Shown piece after piece: positions 1 through 11,073 of a stretch of DNA of 64,000 nucleotides. The number at the start of each line of letters is the position of its first letter. The first letter of the stretch is position 1. Made by a program: the position numbers and the translations under genes. The DNA comes from Helicostylum pulchrum (taxonomy: Eukaryota > Mucoromycota > Mucoromycetes > Mucorales > Mucoraceae): positions 62,001 to 126,000 of the forward strand of contig JAIXMO010000057.1 in NCBI GenBank assembly GCA_025677825.1, read 5' to 3'. The notes under the pieces are model-generated. The model saw only the letters and a list, made by a program, of their open reading frames with translations, was not told where the DNA came from and did no database searches.

Positions 1-3000
1 TTTGTAATTCAATAATCGTTTCTTCTCTATTATCAGCCTTTACAATTAACAGCTCCATGTCAACCGTAATTAAATTACAAGAAAATCCGATATTGATGGC
101 AGTTTCTGTTTTGTCACCTGTCAAAACCCATAATTTAATGCCAGATTGAGCTAATTCGGCAATGGTTTCAGGGACACCGTGTTGCAATCTATCTTCAATA
201 GCAGTACCACCCATTAACAGCATGTTTGTCTCAATTTCCTCACATACTTGCTCAATCTTTTCATCACGGTTAAAAATTGATGCGCTAGCCTCTTGATGCC
301 TTCTATTCCATCGTTTATACTCACTAGGCGAAATAAACCGATACGCCAAACACAATGTCCGTAAGCCTTCATTAGCAAAACTCTCTAAATGTTCCAACGT
401 AATATCATGTAACTCGGTTTGAGTTTTCTCTAATTCAACCTGATCACCAAAGTCGGTACATAATCGTTCATAGATAACAGAGTCCGCACCTTTACAGAGC
501 AACACAATTTTATCACTTTCTTCTGGTTTAATGATAACACTCATTCGTTTCCGTGTTGAATTAAATTCCAAAACATTTAACAATTCATATTTCTTCTTTT
601 CTCCCATGATTTCAGCAGTTAACGTATTGGCTTCACGACCCAGATAAACGAACCCGACATCACGCGCCGACGCAACCAACGCTGCTTCATCTGGCGATTG
701 AGCCTTATATTCAATGACGTACCTATTTTCTTTATCTGGTCTATCTGCAATGACCGTATGACACAAAGCCAACGAAGTAAAGAAATGAATCATTGCATTA
801 GCATGCGCGTCTCGTCTCTGCAAATCCTTAAAGAACTTTGGATCGATAAAAGTTGGTTTGGGACCCACGTACTTGTTATGAAATAGCGATTCTTGTTGTT
901 GATACATTTCTTTTTTAGCCGTTGCAATTGAATCCGATGGAGATCGATCTTGTAACTTTTCAGATAAACCTTGTCTTACCTCAGACCCTATAGCACCTTC
1001 AGTTTTACCGATACCGTATGCAACTCCTGCGATCGTATTCTTTTTAGCTTCCATTACGTTCTGTGTAAGTGTACCGGTTTTATCTGAAAAGATATATTCA
1101 ATTTGACCTAGATCGTCTGAAATATTCCATGTTTTGGGGATACATGGGGTATCTGTAGGTTCATAGTACATGTCTATATCTGCATAAATAAAGTAAGCCT
1201 AAAAAATGCATGTAAGTAATCATTTATTGCATATTAGTACTTTTTTTTTTTAAAAAAAACTTACAGCAAAAGTTTTTACAATTTCTACTGAAATGTATAA
1301 TGAAATGGGCACAATATTTTGATACAAAATTAAAGTAACCCTAAATTTTTGCTTGTTAGTAACTATTTATATTTATATTTATACAATATAAACGCTTACC
1401 AAAAAGTAACAAATCCTAAAAAGCTACTACTGGTACCATCAATTTCAAAATCAAAATACCTAGAAGACCCAGGCGCATTAAAATTCACACTCGCCAAAAT
1501 GGAACTAATGATACAAAGGATAGCTAAAATGCAGAAATTGGCAATGACCTGTTTGTGTAACTTAGTAATTCATGCAAAAAAAAAGTATAACCAAAAAAAA
1601 AAGACTTACATAAGGATTTGTTGATTTTGCCATTTTACTTCTCTTTGAAGGTGTCTTTCCAGAATTCAACATTATTTTAGTTTCGTCACCAGTATAAACA
1701 ATAATGCCAATAACCCATCTTGTATTTCTTAATATACAGCCACGTAACAATAAATTATTATAAGTGACAGCTTCAGTCTTTTGATGTGACACACTAGCTT
1801 CATCATTGTCATTAGGTTGCTCAATATCCCACTTCATTACACCATTATACTGATATATATTCGCATGCGGCGGCTCACTTTCAAAATAAAAATAAGCTCT
1901 TTCACAATCATGAACGGATCTTAATTCTTCAGTTGCCTTTAATCCTTGTCTAACCTTTAAATTAGTTTCACCATCCAAATTTTGAGTTTCTACGTAACAC
2001 AAGTTATCTTTTTCTGAAGTTGACAGAATAACGATATCAGCGGGTACATCTTCATCATTTCTTATCATGACGTAATCACCCACATGAACATCTTGCCATT
2101 GTACTTCTTGCCACCCCACTTTACATTTATCAGCAGGTGGTTCGCCCGCAGGTAAATCGGAACATTTCAAAACACCTGGATAAACTATAGAAGAGACACG
2201 CCTAATATCTGGTGTTGGTGCGCGATGTAATACGGAATGTGGAATAGAACCAGGTCTGTAAAATTTCGCTTTACTTGAAAAAATATTACTTAATTCTGAC
2301 CTGAGTGTATCCGATCGTTGTCGTACTTTATTATAGAATTTGTTTGTTGTAGTTGTTGTTGTTGTTGGCGGCGCTAAAAAATCATTTGTTGTTGTTGTAC
2401 CTACTTCCGGTATCGAATTATTTTCCTCCACTTCATTTAAAGGTGATCGATCGTCGTCAAAATTAATATTTACTTTCTTTGGTGGTGTATCTTTAATCAA
2501 GGACATTCTATAAACATGAGAGAACCTATTATCAACACCTGCCATCATACAAAAGAAACCCAACGCCACGTTAACAAAATGAAACGAGCCCTTTTTTTCT
2601 TCAGGAATATTGACATTGGTCCAATGACTTAGAGTTAAAGTTTTTGCACAATTAACTCTTTGATCGCTTTGATTTCGCTTTAAATCTTCAATGCCATCTT
2701 TAATAGCCGTGATTATAAGAATGCAAATGAGAGGAATGGCGGAAACTCCCGGTTCAACTACTCCAAATAATGGAATGCATTGTAAAATGACAAGAAACAA
2801 GAAATATAAATTTGCCACATTACGAAATTGTTCAAATAAATTCTTTGGTATAAATGATATAGGTGTATATTTTGCTGTACGAACTCTATTAGGTACATAG
2901 GTTGTATTGATAGGTCGTCCATGATCATCAAATTCTGAGCTAGGTTGCTTCATATTAACGTAAATTTTGCGTCGGTTTTGCATATATGATGAAGTCGATT

Positions 3001-3091
3001 CGGTACGATGAATTTCTTTTTCTATTTCCTCGTCCGCTAATGTTTGTTTCGCCTTGCTTGAAAACAAGGCTTTAAACCGTAGTTTATTCAT
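1..3091 (-). CDS. P4-type phospholipid-transporting ATPase (Dnf1/Dnf2-like flippase), 3' part cut off by window
   Basis: Predicted lipid flippase that moves phospholipids to the cytosolic leaflet of plasma or Golgi membranes. Exons by frame and splice signals: 1610-3091, 1400-1560, 1265-1340 and 1-1198 (continues beyond the window). The N-terminal exon carries the P4 signature around the first membrane pair (FIPKNLFEQFRNVANLYFL) and the actuator loop motif NLDGETNLKVRQ, where P4 enzymes have DGET instead of TGES. The exon ending at 1198 contains the phosphorylated-Asp motif DKTGTLTQN, then the nucleotide-binding region (KGADSVIYERL, FANEGLRTLCLAYR) and TGDKTETAINIG. A Thr/Pro-rich insert of about 90 residues lies between the second membrane segment and the actuator domain, as in fungal Dnf1/Dnf2. 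The start at 3091 gives a basic, disordered N-terminus. No break is seen. The C-terminal membrane domain is missing only because the window ends. Confidence 0.95.
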
Positions 3092-3275
3092 TGTTTTATG
3101 TAGTCTAGATAAAAGATAAAAAGGAAGAAAAAAAAGAAATTTTTATACATGTCGAAAAATATCGGATCATGAAAAAAAAAAAAAAAAAAAAAAAAACTTG
3201 TTCGGATTACATTTATCCGAATGAAACAACAAGAAGTGTATTGTGCACGAACCAGAAGTAGTAGTAGTATTTTAT

Positions 3276-5376
3276 TTAAAGTCCTACATAATAGGATCTA
3301 CCATGTACATTATGAATAGGTAATACAGTCATTTCTTCACCATGTTTACCATGAACAGAAACAGTCCATTCATACCAAACCTTCTTTTCATCCGTCAAAC
3401 GCCAAAAGTCCAAAGTGACTTTAGAACCTTGAGGAACTTGTACAGGTGTACGAATAGGAAAGTAAATGGGGAACCAACTGAACATACCAGGTGAGTGAGT
3501 CTTGGGATGAATAGATATCATGACATCTTTATAAAGTACCGATTCAAAGTAACCAGCAATACCATTCATCATCATGTCATGTTTGACATCAAACGTAATT
3601 TGACTATAACGAATATTATGAAGGTTATTGATTGGTCCATCTGTATCGACGTGTTTGTTGGGATGACTAAATTCCCAAAGTGGTTTAGGTGGTGCCAATT
3701 CACAAACTTGTTGAAACATGACAACATATGGTGTTTCATAGTGTACAAGGTCTTTATATGCTGCTACATTATTATTTAATCTTGTAGATGCTAAAGGTGA
3801 AGCGAATGCTGTATAACTAGCAGGAATTGAAATACCATCCTCTTTAATAAACTTTTGTGCTCCATCCAAACATTCAGGTGATAATTCATTGTCTCCAAAT
3901 GATCCCAGGAGTTCACTTACTAAAATATCACACTTGGTAGGTGGGTTCCATTTTCTCATATCTGCAAATACAAGAGTTACTTTATCTCCCCAAATATCCG
4001 CCTTCGCGTTTTGTAAAGTTACAAATGCATTATGATTCTTTTCAAGCGCATAGATATGAACTTTACGTTCAGACTTCTCAGACGCACGTAAACAACAATT
4101 AACCAATGGTCCTCTTCCTGCACCAACTACCATAATAGTCCTATATAAAAAAAACAAATAAATAAATAAAAATTTACTTTTACTAAACCCTTATTACTTA
4201 CGTAACATAATCTGAATCATGTTCAACACGATCTAACAAAGCCTTATAAACTGCCTTTTCATACTGTTGATACTTTATAGGATCCTTCTCAAACACTTCA
4301 TAAGTTTGATTTTCCAAATTATCCATTAAAGGTTGCAAAGGGGCCTGTAAGAAATCTTGATAGCCAATTGCAAATCTATCAACGTCTTGTAATTCGGGTA
4401 AATGACGATTTAAATAAGTGATATATTCACTGTACGAAGAAGGCGTAGCTAATTTATGAATAGTGGTAGTGGGTAAAGTAACAATCATATCGGGTTTCAT
4501 TTTATCCATCAACTTTTTAATAAACCTTTGGTGGGGTTTAGTAAGTACTGGGTACCCCTTTGAATTCTCAACAAAGATTTCAGCTGGTACAATTACTGCT
4601 TTAATAGGTTCTGCTAACCACATATCCAAAAGCTGTTCATCTGAAGGTAATTCCGATGTCAATTCAAGTGCGACATGAATCTTCGTATTGTATTCAGCTA
4701 AAGTTCTTAAACGGTTCCATTGTTTCCAAGGGACGTTGCCTTGTACGTTGGATTTATCAGTTAATGGCACTCTAACCAAAAACTATTATTTTTTTCAGTT
4801 TGATCTATATAAAATATTATATATTATATAACTTACTTGAGTAAAAGACATGGATCGAACAGCTGAATTAATAGCTCTAGCAGTATTGTATAAACTGCCT
4901 GTAGGCAAAGAAGGGAAGATAAGGCCAGTTAAACTAATATGACAAGCCCAGTCAATTTCTTGTTTCAAAGCTAATTCTGAACAAAGACGAATCTCTGCGT
5001 CAGGAGAATCAAGGTGAATCCAGTTTGCCAATAACCCAATAGCTCTAGCAGATTGTTCTATTATTATTTTTTTAAAAGAAAAAGAAAAAGGTTAACTAAT
5101 GTTAACAATTGTATAAAAGTAACACTTACCAGCAGACTTAATAATCAAGTCTTTACGATCAAACACAGGTCGATCTTTCCAACTCTCTTGACTTTCTTTA
5201 TCAATTGTATTTTCTTCATTCAAAACACGTCTTAAAGTAGGATGAGAAATAGGAGTGACAACAAAGTCATGACCTGCTCCCTCGGCTTGACTAATAAAGT
5301 TGTCAAGATCATCATAGTAATCATGGGTTAATAAACCAATACTACACATGCGTGACATGTCCATCGTTTCAGACAT
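3276..5376 (-). CDS. PRMT5: Protein arginine N-methyltransferase 5 (Skb1/Hsl7 family)
   Basis: Type II arginine methyltransferase that makes symmetric dimethylarginine on histones and splicing proteins. Four exons (5130-5376, 4837-5057, 4202-4782, 3276-4140) join in frame to 1914 nt, 637 residues, the normal PRMT5 length. The N-terminal half is the TIM-barrel region. The SAM-binding motif VVGAGRGPLV lies just after the last intron. The double-Glu loop reads SELLGSFGDNELSPECLDG, the PRMT5-specific form. The C-terminal beta barrel ends in HGRSYYVGL. The gene is intact. Its 5' end faces the mobile-element island that starts about 340 bp away. Confidence 0.96.
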
Positions 5377-6103
5377 TTTTTTTGAAGCAAAAAAAAAAGA
5401 AAAGGTGTAGGAACAGGGCTGTCAAAAATTTTACATTGCGTTTTTATACGCTATTTTTCTCGGGAAGCCAAAAATAAGCTTCTCCATGCACCTCATTCAC
5501 GCACTGAAATGTTTTTTTAAAAAAAATATATATATATATTTAGAGTAATAAACAGACTATACAGTATCTTTTCCTGAGATCACATTTAATCACATCTAAT
5601 CTCAATGTTTTTAGTAAAGTTCCACTTTACAAAAAAGTATAGTTAGTATTTTGACTTGTTGTCTCTAAAAAGCGAGATTTGAAAGTATCCAATAAAAAAA
5701 TTATTAAAGCTTAACAAAGGTAATGATGACTTTTTTTTTTTTTTTTTTTTTTTTTTTACGACACTAACTTTTAATTACTCTAGTATCAAACTGAAGTATT
5801 TGGACTTGAAATTTAGCAGGGTAAAAAAATAAAAATAAAAGTAAAGCCAAAAAGCCAATAAAGTACTTAAGTTTTTAATTTTGAAGCCCTTCGGTTGCGT
5901 ATTTGGTATAAATAGGCGCGCTTCTTTACCTAATGATCCGTAATATAAAAAAACACATATTTTTCATTTCTTGAAATATTTCTCTTTGCTATATTCTTTC
6001 ATATATTGTTTTAATTGTAAGTTGAGATACTAAGGCTCAAACTCATAGATATCTTTAATACAGTTATTAACTTGATTATATATTTAATTACAGAGTATCT
6101 ATA
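5377..6103. other. Intergenic: PRMT5 promoter and left edge of mobile-element island 1
   Basis: No convincing ORF. It holds an AT microsatellite near 5528-5540, a 27-nt T run (5731-5757) inside a motif that recurs at 53971-54030, and then AT-rich DNA leading to the recombinase relic at 6104. Confidence 0.6.
5716..5781 (+). repeat. Island-end motif, copy A (aaggtaatga..gac-T-tract-acgacactaac...)
   Basis: The sequence reads aaaggtaatgatgac, then T27, then acgacactaacttttaatta and ctct. The same order (aaggtaatgac, T-rich tract, gacgacactaactttttaat, tactct) occurs at 53971-54030, directly after the stop codon of Fanzor copy 2. Here it lies upstream of copy 1. It is either a terminal direct repeat of the element or the remaining 3' end of another element copy. 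Confidence 0.6.
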
Positions 6104-6830
6104 ATGAACAATAGTCAAAAAAGTACACCTGTCGAGGTTAATAACGAAGGTATTCAACGTATGGTTGATAACAGCTCAGCTATGCATCGCAGTAACCAGA
6201 TGATTATAGAGCAAGGTATGTCACATCGTCCTGTAAACACGATCAAGGCATACACCGCTAAACAGGAAGAATGGAAGGCGAGTTTTCTTTTGGTAGCAAG
6301 CTATCTTTAAATTATGATATTAACATATAAATCAAAGGCTTGGTGTAACGATCAAAATTTTGAAGATGGTTAAACAGTATCTGATTCAAAATTAAGCTAC
6401 TTTTTGATAGAGCATGTGTCTAAGCGTGGTCGTAAATGTCGAAAATTTCCAGACGGAAGACCTATAAAGTTCGGAACAGAATCTTACAACGCTTATGTTA
6501 AAGCTGTATCTGATCTGTGTAAGACGCAAAAAGCTCTGGGTTGGAATCCCAATGGTATAGTTTGAGGTCCTTTAGTAGCAACTTTTTTGGATATTCTCGA
6601 CAAGAAAAAAGGAAAAAACTAGAGGGCTTACTTCGCCGATCGTGGTAAGAATGGTCTTGATGCTATATATACAAGAAAAGAACTTCAAGAAATAAGTGGA
6701 TATTTCATAACTGAAAAAAAAATGATTGTCGTAGCTCAAGCGATAGGCTCTGTTTTCTTCTTAGTCATGCTATGCTTTACCGCAGTCAAAATGCTTTAGT
6801 GATGCAGTTCGCAAATTTATTTTTTCTCAA
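6104..6830 (+). pseudogene. Degenerate Crypton/Ndc10-like tyrosine recombinase, island 1
   Basis: The first ORF (6104-6310) begins with ATG and reads into the motif NTIKAYTAKQEEWK, the start of a SAM-like core-binding domain. After a probable intron (about 6277-6333, with a GC-type donor where the paralogue at 48463 has GT), the reading continues as AWCNDQNFEDG, then YNAYVKAVSDLCKTQKALGW. In-frame stops break it (TAA after NFEDG; TGA where the second copy has Arg before GPLVATFLD). A frameshift then precedes RLCFLLSHAMLYRSQNAL and MQFANLF, which matches the Arg-containing R-S-x3-L-x3-F-A-D/N-L-F motif of the Ndc10_II/Crypton recombinase family. No tyrosine-bearing C-terminus is seen, so this is a dead N-terminal half. 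Family assignment is by motif, not by search. Confidence 0.7.
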
Positions 6831-9800
6831 TCTTTTCTATAATCCAAGAATGAAAACAGAAGATTGCCAACAAAAACTAGCACATAGACATCTTTTCTTT
6901 TAAATTTAATAAAAAAAAATGTACATATATATTCCCTTTTACTTTTCATCACTAAATAATGCAAAAAAGCATTTTTTTAAATCTAAAAAAGTAATTAACT
7001 TCGACTGGAATTTAAAGAGATTTGGAAATGTGGCGGGTCTTGGCGGGAAATAATACCCTCACAGTACTCTGGAAACGGAAATGATCCACAGGATAAAAAG
7101 GTGTACTTTGGAAGCGTGGCTCAATTAAAACAGACGTGCCTATAACAGCAAATAATTGAGAAGGGCGCCATTAGTGGCACTGAAATAAACAATAGCCTAG
7201 CTAGCGGATCTGTGAAGAAGTACATCAGGACCCAAAAAAAACACCTTTTGGACTGACCATTTTGATGATACATTGCTGTCTCCGATTAATCGATAAATTT
7301 CATGTGATTCATAACATTTCTGTATTTTTAAATCTTTTTCTTGTTCATCTTTCCAGCTTCCTTTCTTTTCAATATAACTTTTTGATTTAAATGAAATACA
7401 GCAAAAAGAGACAGAAGCATACTTACGATACTGGAAATTACGCTCCAAACCCTTGCCCAATTTGGAAAACGAGCATAAAAAGAGGGTACGAAGTAGAATC
7501 CTTAGCAGGTCCAAGTAATAGAAAACGTGCCAAGGGAGACGAAAAAGTACTGAGAGATCGCGCTTTACAAGAAGCTCTAGACACAGAAATGATCAAAAGA
7601 TTAACCAGAAAGATAAAGATATGTATTTTGCAGAAGGGAAATACGTTCAGTTAAAACATACGTGTCTGTAACAACAAAGAATTGAAAAGGGGACTGTTGC
7701 TGACGCGGAAACAAACAATGACCTAGCTAGTGGATCGGTGGAGAGTTACATCAGGAAAAACAAAAAGAAAGTATAGCCTTTTGGACCAACATAGTTGAAA
7801 ACCATTTTGATGGAATCTTGTCGCAATTACAGCAAGAAAACGTTACCGCATCTGAGGGCAGTTCTCGCGCTAAACCAGAAAACACTGCTGAGAATGTGGA
7901 CAATATAGATACTTCTAGAACTTGCTCTGTTCGATTCTCAACTATACTCAGAGAAGATTTGCCTGAAGACATTTCACAGTGGTTTCAAAAGACACTGAAG
8001 GATTCTTTACGGAATACCACTAACTACTTAACAGACTTCTCTGTTCGCCTATATAAGATTTTCCTTCTTCTCCAACAAACCACTTTTGAAATAACCAGTT
8101 CAAATGTTTTTAGTCTTGGTGCTGCCAAAGGCGTCGCGATCAATACAATTTTACCGATTGCCTACCAATCCAAGGAGGACGAATTTCTGGCACCCCATTA
8201 TAAACCGGAATGCACCGATAATGATTTATTCCAACAGCAAATGAAGACCTTGTTCAGCTCAGCTCATCTTTCAGCAATTCACTCAAAGTATTACGGCGAT
8301 GACGGAATACAAGCAGAAACCTTGAAAAAGTATCCATTACATGCTGCTGTTTTTAGGCTCATGCCCACCGACGAGACAAATCATTTCAAGTGTGACGCTG
8401 ATACTCACGCAATGAAACTTGACTTTAGCTGGTTACATGGTTAACTTCTCAAATATGTGGAAAAAATCTAATCGTTTTTATAAACTATTGAACAACCTGT
8501 TGCAAGTTTTACTTAAAATACATCTCGCTCCTACAAGAGAACGACGGATATAAGGATTTTATTGCCCAAAAGAAGCAAGAAAAAATCGAACGTCATGGTA
8601 CATCGCAAAAGTTGGTGAAAAATCGAGAAGCAGCCTACGAAGATTTTTTAAAAAAGAAAGAGCAAAACAGGAATATTATCAACAGAAAGTATCACAAGAT
8701 TATGAACAGCGAAGTGTATGGGAGGAAAAGGTAGCAACATGCAAACAAAAAATTCTCGATTTTGAGGAAAATATAATGAAAGAGGTACGTAAAGTCAATA
8801 ATGTGTTTGAGACCACTACATTAATAAAAATATGCTATATAGCGCAAATCTTTGCCTTCAAGCAATATAAAAGAGGTATCTGAAGATGAAAAAGCTATGG
8901 AACTAGAAGTTGCAAGCGAAATAGAACTGGATTATATTGAAGATATTGAATATCAAGATGATGAACAAGAACAGCGTAATGACACCGACCTGTCAAGAAG
9001 GCGTTTATTACATTTGCAGTCTATTATTAGAGACTTATTGTTGAAAAGCGGCAAGAAGTCTGTAAGTGTACAAGATCTTAAAGATACTTCTAATGATCTC
9101 GAGGACAAGGAAATAAGTGTCTATATGTTGATATCCAACTTGATTGCTCCGTATATTCCTGATCACAAAAACAGAGGATCCTTTGCGTATCAATTGCCCT
9201 TTCTGCTTATGTGTAATCAAATATTTCGGGTAACTGAATGCTTCAAATTTGTGATAAAGTTATGTACTATCATTAAACCAGGAAGTCTATCTTCCCTTCG
9301 GATGGATGCAACCGGCTTATACAGCTTGTTTAGCTCACAGAAAGTTAAAGAAAAACCATTGAGAGTATTCGATCACAATAATCAAGAGATCACATTGAAG
9401 AAAGCCGCGACAGAACAAAAAGACGTCATGTTTGGATCATACTTCAATCTCCCAAAGGTCTTCCAACGTTCAGCAAGTTATGGACAAGACTTTCAACATT
9501 ACATGATATTTCTACCTGGGCTACAGACCGTTCGATTAATGGGAGAGATAGAAAAATCTTCACCATGTCAAACATCCATTGAACTACAGGAGCCGCAAGA
9601 ACAAGTTCCATCTGTCGTAGAGAAACAATCAAAACGGAAGGTAGAATCACAAGGAAAAGAAGAAAGGATGAAGTTACTTAGAAAAGAGCAGGATGACACT
9701 ATGAAGGAGTTAAAATTGGCTCTTGAAGAAAGAAAGAAATTTACCGTGCGTCAAGAGATAAAACAACTGAAAGGCCAATGGGTGAAAGGTCAAAAGACAC

Positions 9801-10958
9801 CCTCTAATCAAGTCTTGTTCGAAAAAATAAACAAGTTGAAAGAAAAACGCGACGAGCTTCAACAAAAAGTATTCCTTTTGAGCAATAAGAAGAAGGAGCT
9901 AGGAAAGGAAATTTATTATTTAAACAGATGAGTTGGGGTAAATAACAAGGAAGATGGAGAAGAACAACCTGTTGTCAAAAAGAAGTTGATCGGCTATAGT
10001 AACTATAAATGCATGGAGAAAACTGAGAACTTAAAAATAGATGAAGAGCTTCTGAACGGAAATTTGTGTATGTCCGGCACAGATAACGGCATTGTGACAA
10101 TGACAGAAACATGCAAGTTAGATCTCGAAAAATTCAAGTACCATCTTAAACTTTACAATCGATACGATGCTCTAGAAAATGAAGGTAAATAATAGAAGTC
10201 ACTGAAGAGGACAGGGTCATGGCATACATTCCCAAGACTATGAAAATCTACTCGAAGGATATTCAATATCAATCAGGTGGTAAAAGTGCTCAGGTAAATT
10301 TGATAAAAAAGAAGAAGCGTGGAGAGCAAGGTCAACGTATCGTAGAAATAGAAAAGGAATTATATGAAAGCAGCGTTTGGACCGCCACAAGCATCGACGA
10401 TTTGACAAATAAATATTCAAACCATGACGGCTATAAAGAAAATCTAAGAGATTTTTATTACTCAAAAAGCATGGTCAAGCAAAGAAGAAGATCCGAATTA
10501 TCACTCCAACGTACAAAAGATCGCGTATGTTCGGAAGAGCGCAAATTTGTTGGAAACAAGTCGAAGTCAATCATGTTTATTGGAGATCGTGGCTATGGAG
10601 TTGGTAGTAACATTAAAGGGCATATTAAATATGGTGGTAAATGGAAACCTGCTATACACAGTCGCTACGCTTCAGTTTGTATCACAAACGAGCATCATAC
10701 GTCACAGACATGTTTATTCTGCTACGGAAAATTAGACCATCCATTAAAAACGGTCGTATCAAAAAATGGCAAAGTATCTCTACGCTCCATCAAAGGGACG
10801 TTTGTTTGCAACAACAAAAAATGCCTGCTTCAAAAATTATCTGCTACTCACAAAGCTAGGGATGCAGTCTCCGCTCTTGCCATTGGTTTGTCTAGTGCAG
10901 CTAGTATAATCCTTGACATCGCTTTCCCTTCTTTCGATCCAAACACCAGTCAATCTAA
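6437..10958 (+). mobile_element. Recombinase/Fanzor repeat unit, copy 1
   Basis: This segment matches 49312-53887 in the same orientation. It carries the second half of the recombinase relic, a truncated N-terminal duplicate (about 7080-7285) and the Fanzor-like pseudogene. Homology to copy 2 starts near the sequence tgtcgaaaat and ends after caatctaa at 10958. Beyond that point copy 1 runs into unrelated DNA containing another Fanzor-like relic. Left of 6437 copy 1 retains the proper recombinase N-terminus, which copy 2 lacks. Confidence 0.85.
7080..7285 (+). pseudogene. Partial duplicate of the Fanzor-like N-terminal region, copy 1
   Basis: The translation reads VAQLKQTCL, stop, QQIIEKGAISGTEINNSLAS and GSVKKYIR. 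It parallels the N-terminal segment of the downstream gene (AQLKQTCLEQQRIEKG, INNGLASGSVESYIR in the better preserved copy 2). The two versions have diverged more from each other than copy 1 has from copy 2, so this duplication is older than the repeat at 49-54 kb. It is too short and broken to be functional. Confidence 0.65.
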
Positions 10959-10983
10959 GTGCTCATTGTTTGTGTTACTTTGA
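7391..10983 (+). pseudogene. Fanzor-like (eukaryotic TnpB/OMEGA-type) RuvC nuclease, copy 1, inactivated
   Basis: The gene is split into consecutive ORFs. (1) The N-terminal domain spans 7391-8444, broken near 7645-7670. (2) A basic coiled stretch covers about 8540-8784, with frameshifts. (3) The 8852-9931 ORF follows a probable intron starting at the gtacgt near 8785. (4) The same frame then continues past an in-frame TGA (9929-9931) to a RuvC-I-like motif CMSGTDNGIVTM. (5) A one-base frameshift near 10186 leads to the C-terminal ORF from 10219. This has a central MFIGDRGYGVGS block, a Glu next to a zinc ribbon (NEHHTSQTCLFC, later VCNNKKC) and RuvC-III ARDAVSALAIG. This order is that of TnpB/Fanzor proteins. 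The 3' end is truncated after SFDPNTSQSK at 10958 and runs into foreign sequence. It is dead as it stands, unless the breaks are assembly errors, which is unlikely because copy 2 shares most of them. Confidence 0.8.
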
Positions 10984-11073
10984 TCAGTTATAGTTAATCC
11001 ACGATGCGCGGCTTAGAAAGATATAGGGAAGAAAGGGAAATATTTTTATTATTATTATTAAGGAAAATAAAGC

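Noticed and set aside
9035..9220. Minus-strand ORFs inside the Fanzor-like repeat (also 51964-52149, 9444-9650, 52373-52579)
   Set aside because: They are antisense shadows, duplicated only because the underlying repeat is duplicated.
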